From Phoronis ovalis (taxonomy: Eukaryota; Phoronida; Phoronidae), in assembly GCA_028565635.1 (NCBI GenBank), contig JAOXYB010013900.1:1-16844 (forward strand): 16,844 nucleotides of DNA. Reading direction: 5' to 3'. The notes under the pieces are model-generated. The model was not told the origin of the DNA. It saw only the letters and a program-made list of their open reading frames with translations, and searched no databases. Each line of letters opens with the position of its first letter. Position 1 is the first letter of the stretch. A program made the position numbers and the translations under genes. Shown in pieces: positions 1 through 8,934 of the stretch.

Positions 1-754
1 GGAAAATATTTTGATAGATATGTTAGAACTTAGTTTTGAGTGAAATGACACCAACTTGTATTTTGGGTATGTATTCAGCGCTTGTGCAAAAGATTCTGGG
101 ACCCCAACTTTAAAATTTTAATTCTTAAAAAGGGGTCAAAATAAAAACCTGGAAAAACACATTTAGGATTTTTTTTCAAAAACCCATTCACAAGCATGAG
201 TACCAGTTTAATATTCCGCTGAGTAGGACCTTCGGGCATTTGATTGAAATAAACTTACGATAAATCATAGATTGAAGTTTCTACAACTTTAGAAAAAGTA
301 TAGGTAAAATCCATTTTCAAACTAATTAACACTTCGTTAGCTACGTAAGCCTCTTTTTGTCAAATAGACAACCTCGGAACTATCGGCTATTTTTCCATAA
401 CATGCATGGTAGCGCAGTCTAACCCGGAGTCTTAAATAGCTATTAGTTGCTGCCCGGGATTGTACTTTACTTTACTTTATTATGTAGCCGTATCCGGTTG
501 ATTCCAGTTCTAAAGCAGGCAGACAAGTTTGGTTTTAACTGGAAAAATCTGGAAAATGCTATCTAAAAGTATACGCTTTGCTTTGAAAGTCGTTTGAACC
601 TCATAGCCAGGACATTAGTGAAATACAGCAGAAACAAAAATAAGGTTTTTCATAATGCAGGGGACAAGTCAACTGCCGATAATCATATACTATTTCCAAT
701 TTTTATTTGGGCCCATTAATATTACAAGTATATATGGCTTTATAGTAACTTTAC
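1..754. other. Non-coding left flank, probably intron of the minus-strand gene
   Basis: If the minus-strand exon ending at 755 is real, this stretch is its first intron and the rest of that gene lies beyond the window. I see no convincing second exon on either strand. The only internal structure noticed is a tRNA-like segment followed by a short TTTAC repeat, listed separately. Confidence 0.4.
405..480 (+). repeat. Possible tRNA-derived SINE remnant
   Basis: From 410 the sequence TAGCGCAGTCTAACCCGG resembles a polymerase III A box. About 46 bases later, GGGATTGTAC (456-465) is a weak B-box-like match at tRNA-like spacing. A short TTTAC pentamer run (about 464-479) follows, as simple tails follow many SINEs. 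No target duplication was found and the B box is poor, so a chance match is quite possible. Confidence 0.25.
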
Positions 755-879
755 CTCATATTATAAGTCATTGTGCCCAATTCAACTCCAAGACCAGATA
801 AAGATCCATCAAAATCTGCAGCAAGGCCTCCATCAATGTCATCAACTCTCCATGTACCACTTTGTTGCTGACCACTCAT
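755..879 (-). CDS. First coding exon of an unrecognised gene, divergent from Rheb
   Basis: On the minus strand an ATG (879-877) opens 41 codons plus two bases and ends at a consensus donor, ATGAG|GTAAAG, at 755/754. The peptide begins MSGQQQSGTWRVDD and is rich in Gly, Asp and Ser, continuing to a GLGVELGTMTYNM end. I do not recognise the protein. No signal peptide or membrane segment is visible. Support comes from the open frame, the consensus donor and the head-to-head placement with Rheb over a short CpG-containing spacer. The remaining exons would lie left of the window. The two leftover bases (AG) mean the next exon must start in the matching phase. The short length leaves room for a chance open frame. 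Confidence 0.55.
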
Positions 880-1292
880 TTTATTGTTTCGTGGGTATAA
901 GTTTCGACTCTCAGCAAGGCAAGATGGCGCGATCCTCCAGCTGATTTGTCGATTTCACGTTGTTTTGCGCAGGTCAAATATTGGGGTACATCTAATGTGA
1001 ATCGTTATTGATCTGTGCTTAATAAGCGTAGTTAGATTCGACTTTGTTTTTGTTTTTACTACATTAAAAGTTGGTAAAGCCACAAATCTTGTACTTGGCA
1101 GAAGTTGACCTATTTGTGACAGGAAACTGATAGTCAGGTTTCTTGAAGCATGCGCATTCGACATTTCAGGACCACGTAAAGTTGTACGGGTTGTATACAA
1201 ACAAATTGTGTCGAATTTTAAAATTATTTTGTTGCTAGTGAACCGATTGGTGTCATTGTTATACTTTTTAGAAAAAGGACAAAACCAGCGCC
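880..1292. promoter_or_regulatory. Putative bidirectional promoter between Rheb and the divergent exon
   Basis: This 413-bp gap separates two divergent start codons and must hold both 5' UTRs. It has more CpG than the surrounding AT-rich DNA (for example GGCGCGATC, TTCACGTTG and TTTTGCGCAGG between about 926 and 970). It carries AAGATGGCG at 921-929, the core of the YY1 consensus that often sits near start sites of TATA-less housekeeping promoters. No clear TATA box was placed. Transcription start sites cannot be read from sequence alone. Confidence 0.45.
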
Positions 1293-4200
1293 ATGCCTCT
1301 GAAGCAACGTAGAATAGCAATCATGGGTTTTAGATCCGTTGGTGAGTCTAATCCGGGTTCTAACCAAGACAAGAATCAATATCATTATTATTAAAATTAA
1401 ATGAAGACTGAAGTGTTTCACTAATTTTATAGTCGACCTTTTCAAAACTTTCTCTCGTAGTCCTAGTCATACTCTGTCTTTATCTTCATTTTTTGAAGAT
1501 TCATAAGAATGACTGTTCTTGTCTAGATTTTTGAGAGTTGCATGACCTGTAGAGTGTAGTAACTAAAACAATGTCATAAAATTGATAAAAGTTTAATAAA
1601 AATGAGTGCACATGCATTAAGTAACTGGTTGTGTCCACTCCCGGGGGTAGTCAATATGAAAGTAGGTACCCCATGGCTGTTAAAAAAAAGCCCCTATAAC
1701 GAAGTGAAATTTTGCAAAAAATACTCCCCTAAGGAAGTGAGTTTTTTGAAAAAATACACCCCTAAGCCTAAGGAAGTGACTTTTGGTAAAAAACACTCCT
1801 AATGAAGTGTCACACCTCCAAAAAACCACCCCTTTTCGTGATTTTAGCCAAAATACATACCCTAAGCACGTAACGCGTTCGAAAAACATACCCTTTCACG
1901 CGAAATTTTGTTGGAACATGCGTACCCACTTTCATATTGACTGCCCCCCCGGGTGTCCACTTATCATAGACTTTGCTGCTCGAATACATTGATTGGGATA
2001 TACTGCAATTTTCACTGACCTCATGTCTGGTAGAAAACCATCATAGACAGTGCAGAATTATTGCATTTACACCTGCCAGTTATTTGTTGATATTAAGCTA
2101 ATTTTTATGCCACTTCTGTTTCACAACCAACAGTCAGCAATGTCAATGTGAGCCAAAATGTCGCAGGTGTTTCAGGAAATACCAAAAATTGATTTGCCAT
2201 GTTGTAAAATTTCTTTTCATTGAATATCAATTTTCATTACACTTTTACAGGGAAATCTTCACTAACGATACAGTTTGTAGAAGGAACTTTTGTCGACTCG
2301 TATGATCCAACTATAGAAAATAGTAAGTAGCTCGCACTAATGTCCCAAGTGGTTGCACTGAACAATGTAATTATATGAAATGTTGGTTCTTCGTGTCATT
2401 ATCAATACTGTTAAGTCCAAAGACGAACATTTTTATGGTTATCCAAGGTGGTGATTGCCTGCATCATTGGTATGCCAATTATATTAATTTTACAATGGGC
2501 TGTTGATTATACAAGATAGTAAGAGTATTTAGTGGCTAACCATTATTTGTTTTCATTACAGTGACATAACAAATGCACTTGCACCCCAGACTTGCACTCT
2601 TGTGCAACACTTGTTACAAATTGACTCATATTTAAATACTTTATCCTGTAGGTTCACAGCATGTCTTAAACAAAATTTTCAAACAATGTGTACCCAATTA
2701 GATTATTGCATTCACCTAGTGGAACTGTAGGTGAAGCAACCAGTGTTTCGAACATGCCAATGTTATATAAGTTTTTTTTGACTATTTTGGGTCTAAGAGT
2801 TACTTAAATTCCATAAAATCACACAAACTGAGGTGCACAATTTGTAGATTCAGACTATCTAACCACATTCTTGCAGCTGAGACGGGTAGATGGCACAGAC
2901 CAAAACCAATACCTAGGATGGAGAGACTGTGTTTACTTTACAACACTATCGAGTCAGAGTTTCATTTCTTGTTAGTGTGTCTAAAATTTAAGGTATTACG
3001 AGAATTCTGATTACCTGCATACTAAAATAGATACGCTGACATGGTTAAAGTTAAGGTTCTGTTGTCAGCAGAAAACCATCTCTTAGTAAATGTGGCCACG
3101 TTCCCTTGTGAAACTATTTAAAAACTCTGAATACCTGTGCAAGAAAAACTCCGTCTGTTGAATTGATGTATATATGGTAGTTTGTCATGACGTAGCATAT
3201 TTAGATAAACTACTACTATGTCAGTTGTTTCGTAAATATATATAATTATGTAAATCATTGTAACTCAAGGGTGTAATGCCTAAAGTTTTTGTCAAATATA
3301 ATATATAATGTTATGAATGAATCACACAAGCATGCAGAAAACTCTCAGTGTTCATTCAGTACGCTGGGAACTTTGGAGTTTACAACTGGTGGCTCTAACA
3401 AATAATCTAGTAAGTGTCTTTTGATTTAAGCAAACATATCAAGCCTAAAGCACTAAAAAATCTTAAACAAGGACATTTTTATATAGCCATACTATTAATG
3501 GCTGAGACAGGGAAGTTTTGATTCAGTGAATAAATGCTTTCATTGTAAATCAGGATGTCTTTAGAAGATCCCTGTGCTTACTATAGTGGCACTAAACATG
3601 AACCGGTGATTTAAAAATTTTAAAATCTTGATGGTATACTCATCTGACATGGGATAGATCCTTTAAATGTATTTCGAAGTTTGACACATACATTTTCATA
3701 GTTGATATTATTATGTAAGTTTCAGTTCTTATGAAAATATAACTGCTGTGCTCTTAGATTTTGCTTTCAATTGAAGAGTTTATCATTTGCATATTGAGTA
3801 TCATCCTTTTCAGATCCAATAAGCTTTTACATACTTGAAGCATGACCATGTCTTTGAATTAACACCAGTCAGATATATCTTGCATGTGCTAATCAGTTGA
3901 TATGGAGCCAGTAACAAAGCAGATTAATGTTAGGTGCACTTGACCAGGTGCTAAATATGTTCTGAATTTATCCCAGCACCAACACCACAATCGGCGAGAA
4001 TTGATGACCAATTATTATCATGATTGATGTATTGAATGTTGTTTATAAATTTGATCAGTATAGAGCATGAACCAATAAGAACAGTTATTACAAGATGTAG
4101 GTGGGTGGGAACTAAAATTGACTGATAGATCAGAAAAGTTGGAATTGCTTTTTGGAATATAACATAACTTTATTAAAGTGATTGTATATAATTGTTGAAC

Positions 4201-7200
4201 TGTGAACATTCAAAAATTAGTTATTTTTAAAGCATAATGTTTTGAATACATACAAAAAAATTGGAATAGCTGTGTATAAAAACATTTAGTTTTGTTGATG
4301 ACTGATAGATTGAGCAGTAAGCATAACTGCTTTGTTATCGGAACATCTCTACGTAATTCCCAGAAATATACAAAGAAATTGTCTCCGGACAAATAATGAT
4401 GTAAGTGAACTTAGCATCAAAGCACCATTGTTGCCACAAGGCATATATAACAACTTAATTATAATTGACAACTGTCACTCAGCAGTATTAAAAAGGCAAA
4501 TATTATGTATTTTAGTTTCTTGTTATTTTTTGCAGCATTCAATAAAACTATGAAAACACGAGGGACAGAATATGCATTACAGCTAGTGGATACAGCTGGT
4601 CAAGTAAGGGCAAATATGTTGTTTCATACACTTTCTTTGTAAAACATTCCTATTGGACATTAATATTTGAAATAGACGTTTTCTCTGTAAACGTATCATT
4701 CTTGTTTTAACCATAAATGATGTAACTGGCTTCAATACTCTTTCTGCCTCTCAGTGCTGATACCAATGCTCAAATCATATGCATCATATCACTACTGAGA
4801 GATGTGTTAATAGTATATTTTATCAGCAAAATCATTAGTGTTTGGTTGGTAGTTTTAGCGATATTTGGCAGTACTGATTGATGTTGGTCAAAGTGACTCA
4901 CGACACCATCAGTTGTTTCTTAACACTGCCACAAACTCTGCTTACAGAGTGACACAGCGACACACTCATAATTTTGGGGACCCTTGTATACCCCTTTCTC
5001 AACAACCCTTTAATATATCACAAAGCTTGTATAAAATGATAAAAAATTGTTTATAGGATATTAAGTCTTTTTGTGATACTGTGAGGCTGGCATTTGGGAA
5101 GTAATGAACACAGATGTATGATAGGCATGGAATTAGTCCCCAAGATCTGAAAGGTTTAGAAACCAACAGTTTACCTTGGAAAGTTTAACCTACCTTTTCA
5201 CTCCTTTATTAATTCATTATTTGGACAATATTTCAGGCAATTTGAAACCCAATTTGAAAATTTTCTTACTAAATTTTATTCTGAAACCTTGCCAAATGCA
5301 ACCAATCCAGCTTTAAAAAGTTGCCTTCTCACACCAGTTTTCAGAGCCTCGTTGACCATTTATTCTTTGAATGCCAATCTCGGGATTGTGCATTTATTAT
5401 ATAAAAATATTTGATGTTTGTACAATGTTTTGTAGGATGAATACTCCATATTTCCTCAGTCATATTCGATGAATATAGATGGATATGTTCTAGTATATTC
5501 TGTAAATTCAGCTAAAAGGTAAGTAATTTGACAGGTATTACTTACTGAGAATTATATTTTTACACCTATGAGGTGTTTGTGCTATATAGCAGTATAACTG
5601 TACCACAGTGTAAATTCATTGTGAATTATCATCATCCCACTAGCAGAGCATTAAAGAGTTTCAAAATACTGCTTTAGCCACTAGAGGTCACTGGCTACTT
5701 CTGGCGTTTAGGAGGACAGCTCTGTACCATCTGATGCCAGCGGCCCAGTGATATTAGTTGACTGTAAAAAGTCTCTCATTGCTACCAAGACAATCAGTCC
5801 TTTTGCGCATGTCATGTGAATATGATTCAAACTAGAGAAAAAAATTCAAACAAACTTGTAATGTTCAGTCTTATTCCTGTTAACAAGATTATTTCAAAAT
5901 TAAACAAATATCAGTGATACATTTTCAATCAGTGTGAATGTGTTGCAGTATGGCAGGGAATGGTACTAGGCACATATTCTTTTTTAGCATATCTGTTTGT
6001 TAATTTGTTCTTCAGTTGGAGCTGACATAGTAATTAAATGTCATCTTTGTGATTGTCGTTGATGTAGGTATTTTTTATACTACTGATCAATTTATATTTT
6101 TTTTGCTAATGATTTCAATACCTGCCCTTTCTTTATAGCTTTGAAGTTGTACAAGTAATTCATGATAAGATTTTAGACATGACTGGAAAAATACAGTAAG
6201 TCAAAAAGCTAAAGTCTGAAACAGCGTGTAATCAGCAAAAATACATTCTCAGTGTGTAGTAGTAATAAGGTGTTCATACACTGGACTTAATCCCTGGGTT
6301 GTCTGTTCTTTGTTTAGATAAGTGCTGTGTTTTAAACCTTAGTATCAAAAGATTACATAAAGGAGGAAAATTACTGTTTTCAGATACATGTAAATAATAA
6401 AGAGTTTCCCCAATTCATGATTACAAGAAATCAAGAGACTAACTAGTATTATAACATATTCAATTTCTGCCAGTGCCTATAGTATTAGTAAAGCTTTCCT
6501 AATCCTCTTTAATTTTTTCTAGAGTACCTGTAGTTGTTGTAGGAAACAAAACAGATCTCCGAATGGAAAGGTAAGTTAGTCACACATTCACTGTGGGGGG
6601 TAATGTTGATTTCTACTTCCGGCATTTTTCATGTATTACTAATTGTAACATTATCTGTTCTTTTTTTTAGTATATACTTCTGCATGCTGTACCAGCAAGC
6701 TTTGTATACTTCCAGTATAGCAGCATTGAAATAAAGACATGGATTGTGTAATTGCATACTGATTTGTTCATGATTTACCTTTCTGTTGAGATACATAATT
6801 GTGAAATCCATCGCCATGACCACAACAGTCTTTGAAATTAGTTTCAAGTTAAGATGCTGATATTGAGCTAACTACATACTACATCTTTGCATCTGTGTCT
6901 ACACATCTTTGGTTTGTATCGACTTTTGTTTTTTAGGATAATAACTTCCGAACAAGGTAAAAAACTGGCAGACAACTGGAAAGCTGGATTCTGTGAGGCT
7001 TCAGCAAAGGAAAATCAGGTAAAAATATCAATCATAGACAACAGAATATCAAAAGTAGCCAAGAAAAAGGATGAACATAAAATTTGCAATCACAGAACAT
7101 GCTGTTATTAATGTTGTTTATTCCCATTTTTTGTTCAGTGTGTGACTTCGCTATATATTTAAATGGCTGGTTATATGTCTCTACCTAATAATGTAACTAT

Positions 7201-7481
7201 TAAGACATTATTTTTTCCTATTCTGTAATGTATTTGTCAATTGAAACCAGTTTTCACATTGCTAAAAATGTCTCCCAAAAAAAAGTTAACTTATTACAAC
7301 ATGTGCATGTGTTATATTGTGAATAACTTGTTCTTGATTGCACTAAATTTGATGCCTCATTCATTATACATTTTTTTGCATTTTTTAACAGCTAGTGCAA
7401 GAAATTTTTGAATCTATAATACTACAGATAGAGAAAGCTGAAGGAAATATACCAGAAAAAGGAGGGTGCTCAATATCATGA
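1293..7481 (+). CDS. Rheb: Rheb small GTPase, complete, eight coding exons
   Basis: Coding exons are 1293-1341, 2251-2322, 4536-4603, 5436-5518, 6139-6195, 6523-6570, 6937-7018 and 7392-7481. All introns are GT-AG and all phases join, giving 182 aa (human RHEB has 184). Rheb is a Ras-family GTPase that, when GTP-bound on lysosomal and other endomembranes, activates mTORC1; TSC2 is its GAP. The P-loop GFRSVGKSS (12-20) keeps the family's Arg (R14) where Ras has Gly12. The effector segment is YDPTIENT (34-41). DTAGQ (59-63) is the G3 motif, with Gln63 equivalent to human Gln64. NKTD (118-121) binds guanine and SAK (148-150) is G5. The C-terminal CSIS (179-182) is a CaaX box, with terminal Ser favouring farnesylation. 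The ATG has G at -3. Every hallmark is intact, so the gene looks functional. Confidence 0.97.
1640..1953. mobile_element. Non-autonomous inverted-repeat DNA transposon in Rheb intron 1
   Basis: The element is 314 bp. Its left end, CCCGGGGGTAGTCAATATGA, and continuing AAGTAGGTAC (about 30 bp, 1640-1669), recurs inverted at the right end (1922-1953), with only an A/G, a T/C and a two-base length difference in the G run. It is flanked by a perfect 8-bp direct repeat TGTCCACT (1632-1639 and 1954-1961), the expected target-site duplication. An 8-bp duplication fits hAT-like and some other cut-and-paste superfamilies, but the CCCGGGGG terminus is not a typical hAT end, so the superfamily is left open. 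It encodes no transposase. The interior is an array of ~33-bp repeats. Confidence 0.85.
1682..1927. repeat. Internal tandem array, about seven and a half ~33-bp units
   Basis: Units start near 1682, 1716, 1749, 1787, 1820, 1850, 1882 and 1915 (last one partial). They follow the pattern A6-TACNCCCCTAAGGAAGTGA followed by a T-rich end. Lengths are 34, 33, 38, 33, 30, 32 and 33; the 38-bp unit carries a small internal duplication (CCTAAGCCTAAGG). Units diverge strongly from left to right, so the array is old or evolved by uneven replacement. It fills nearly all of the transposon between its terminal inverted repeats. Confidence 0.8.
2323..4535 (+). other. Rheb intron 2
   Basis: This is the largest Rheb intron (donor GTAAGT, acceptor TTTTTTGCAG). 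Apart from the retrotransposon relic at about 2771-3260, I see no coding exon, RNA gene or clear repeat here. The sequence is AT-rich with scattered short open frames of chance length. Confidence 0.85.
2771..3260 (+). pseudogene. Relic C-terminus of a non-LTR retrotransposon
   Basis: One frame from about 2771 runs for roughly 80 codons to a TGA just after 3001. It contains the signature found at the end of many invertebrate LINE polyproteins: a [16 protein letters not shown] segment, then PRMERLC, then [14 protein letters not shown]. The family usually reads R-L-S-x-H-x-L-x-I-E-T-G-R, then R-x-C-x-x-C, then E-D-E-F-H-F-L-L-x-C-P. Here one zinc-type Cys and the Pro are lost. Further family-like residues ([13 protein letters not shown]) continue after in-frame stops at about 3009 and 3022-3024. 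The reverse transcriptase and endonuclease parts are absent, so this is a dead, 5'-truncated copy. The 3' limit is approximate. Confidence 0.65.
4604..5435 (+). other. Rheb intron 3
   Basis: An 832-bp GT-AG intron in which I found no exon, RNA gene or recognisable repeat. Short open frames here are not supported by splice context or composition. Confidence 0.8.
5519..6138 (+). other. Rheb intron 4, with a CTCF-like site
   Basis: A 620-bp intron. The only notable piece is CCACTAGAGGTCAC (5678-5691), one mismatch from the CTCF core CCASYAGRKGGCRS. A single core match in 600 bp is weak evidence of binding. Nothing else stands out. Confidence 0.6.
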
Positions 7482-7586
7482 TCTGTCTGGATAAACTGAC
7501 AAACCGCTATAAACAGGAAGTGATAAATTAGTGACATACAAAAAAACTCATCACCACATTGGTGTTATTTTATTCCGACTTTCTGT

Positions 7587-8000
7587 ATCATAAAATGCCC
7601 TAGGAAGGAAATGACAGTTAGTTCTTGGACAGTCATAATTATCACATTATTTCCTTGGATGATGTCACAGGAATTAGAAAAGTTATTCTTAATAACCATG
7701 CCCAGATTTTTTGTTAGATCTTAACTCATAAAGAATTCTTATGAAACTGAGCAACAAACCTGGACTGGAGATTCCTATCACCATTCCTTTCTGTCAGTAC
7801 TGTATATGACACAGGAAGGAAATGACAGAAAATTCTTCAGTGGTGCCACATTATAGTAATTGAATGTCATACAATATAACGTAAATATTCTCCAAGTTGC
7901 TTAGCAATATAATCTGTTAATGAGAAGTCCCAGATTTTTGTAGAGATTTGCTTCGGATGACATTCTTGTACTGTAAATAGTGTGCCAGTAGTGATCATTT
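7587..8000 (+). repeat. Diverged ~210-230-bp tandem duplication in the Rheb 3' UTR
   Basis: Two similar stretches follow each other. Each begins with a TTTCTGT...TGTAT lead and AGGAAGGAAATGACAG (near 7602 and 7814), then TTCTT and CACATTAT, and later a CCCAGATTTTT block (near 7701 and 7930). Spacing between matching blocks is about 210-230 bases. Similarity is patchy outside these blocks, so the duplication is old. Confidence 0.45.
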
Positions 8001-8113
8001 TTAGGGTAATAATTACTGGAATACCTTTGGACTAGTTTTGCTTCATCCAAATTTCCATGCCTGAAAAAATTTAAATTTGCTGCACTTATTCTTTTTCTTT
8101 GCCATATACTTTA

Positions 8114-8335
8114 GAGCTGTTCCACCAAAAATTACCAAGGGAACACTTGAAAAAAATTATGATTATGGGGGTTGTATAAAATTTAAATTACAGAGGAGTG
8201 GGGTTAGAAAAACCTTTTAATATTGGCAAGGTAATTTTTATTATGATGGGAGGTGAAATTAGTTTGAATTTACTAGGGGAGGGTGGCAAAAAGTGTTCAG
8301 GTCTCCCTTCCTGATAATATTTAAAGGAACAGCCC
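8114..8335. mobile_element. Harbinger-like MITE, 222 bp
   Basis: The left end GAGCTGTTCC and the right end GGAACAGCCC (inverse GGGCTGTTCC) match at 9 of 10 positions, with looser inverted similarity for another ~15 bases. TTA flanks both sides (8111-8113 and 8336-8338), the target duplication expected of PIF/Harbinger elements. There is no coding capacity. The interior is AT-rich with G runs. It lies in the presumed Rheb 3' UTR. Confidence 0.6.
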
Positions 8336-8682
8336 TTAGATGTGTAGACTAGGAATCATACACACTGGTGTACCTGTAAGTATGCAAGTTCTAACCTTGT
8401 TTTAAAGCTGATAAAGGGCAGGAAAAAATATTAAAGGGGGGCACTGAAAAATAAAATGGGGGGTTACTTTGTTAGTCTGCTAACAACTTGTAACTGTGCA
8501 CTTCAATGTTCTTTGTATAAACTTCTGATCATATTTTAAAGCAACATGAAGTTATATCTGTTGTGTAGTTAGAACCTAAGTAAATTGGACTACAGTAAAC
8601 TTGTAATATATTTTTTGACTGTCTGCACAGTTTTCCAATATGTTCTGTAGCTGCTGATGCTTCTGTCTATTTGCTGTGTCAA

Positions 8683-8688
8683 AATAAA
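8683..8688 (+). terminator. Rheb: Candidate Rheb polyadenylation signal AATAAA
   Basis: A canonical hexamer about 1.2 kb past the stop codon, in CAAAATAAACATTGG. It is the last AATAAA before a large repeat complex. Its surroundings recur at 13840-13854, so it may have come from a repeat. Other AATAAA copies upstream could also be used. Confidence 0.4.
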
Positions 8689-8934
8689 CATTGGCACAAA
8701 TGATGCATTTTGAACTAGTAATATACATTAAGATTAGTAAATCAATGGTCTTTTAATACTGAAAAAAGAATAATTAAGGTAATGAATGTTGTTTCGGCAC
8801 AATTTATTCACTGTCTTTATAATTTAAGTTAAATTTTACTGAGCTGATTAAATGTAAAGGTAGACAAACAAAAGTACATATGTTTTAAAAGTATATAACT
8901 CAAACTTTCTAAATCTGTAACTTATTTTTCTCTG

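Larger units (their letters stand above)
7482..8700 (+). other. Rheb 3' untranslated region (inferred)
   Basis: The 1.2 kb after the Rheb stop codon has no exon-like structure and ends near an AATAAA at 8683-8688, followed by AT-rich DNA. It contains a diverged internal duplication and a small MITE, listed separately. An earlier AATAAA at about 8445-8450, followed by a GT-rich stretch, could give a shorter transcript. The end point is inferred only from signals. Confidence 0.5.

Noticed and set aside
955-1445. Minus-strand frames of 121 and 73 codons across Rheb exon 1 and its promoter
   Set aside because: They overlap the Rheb first exon antisense, have no recognisable protein features, and the divergent exon at 879-755 is the better minus-strand candidate.
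1682-1927. Regularly spaced repeats suggesting a CRISPR array
   Set aside because: The units are directly adjacent, diverge from each other, have no unique spacers and sit inside a transposon in an animal gene intron.
1602-1992. Several small frames on both strands around the intron 1 repeat array
   Set aside because: They arise from the ~33-bp periodicity of the transposon interior and lack start, splice or homology support.
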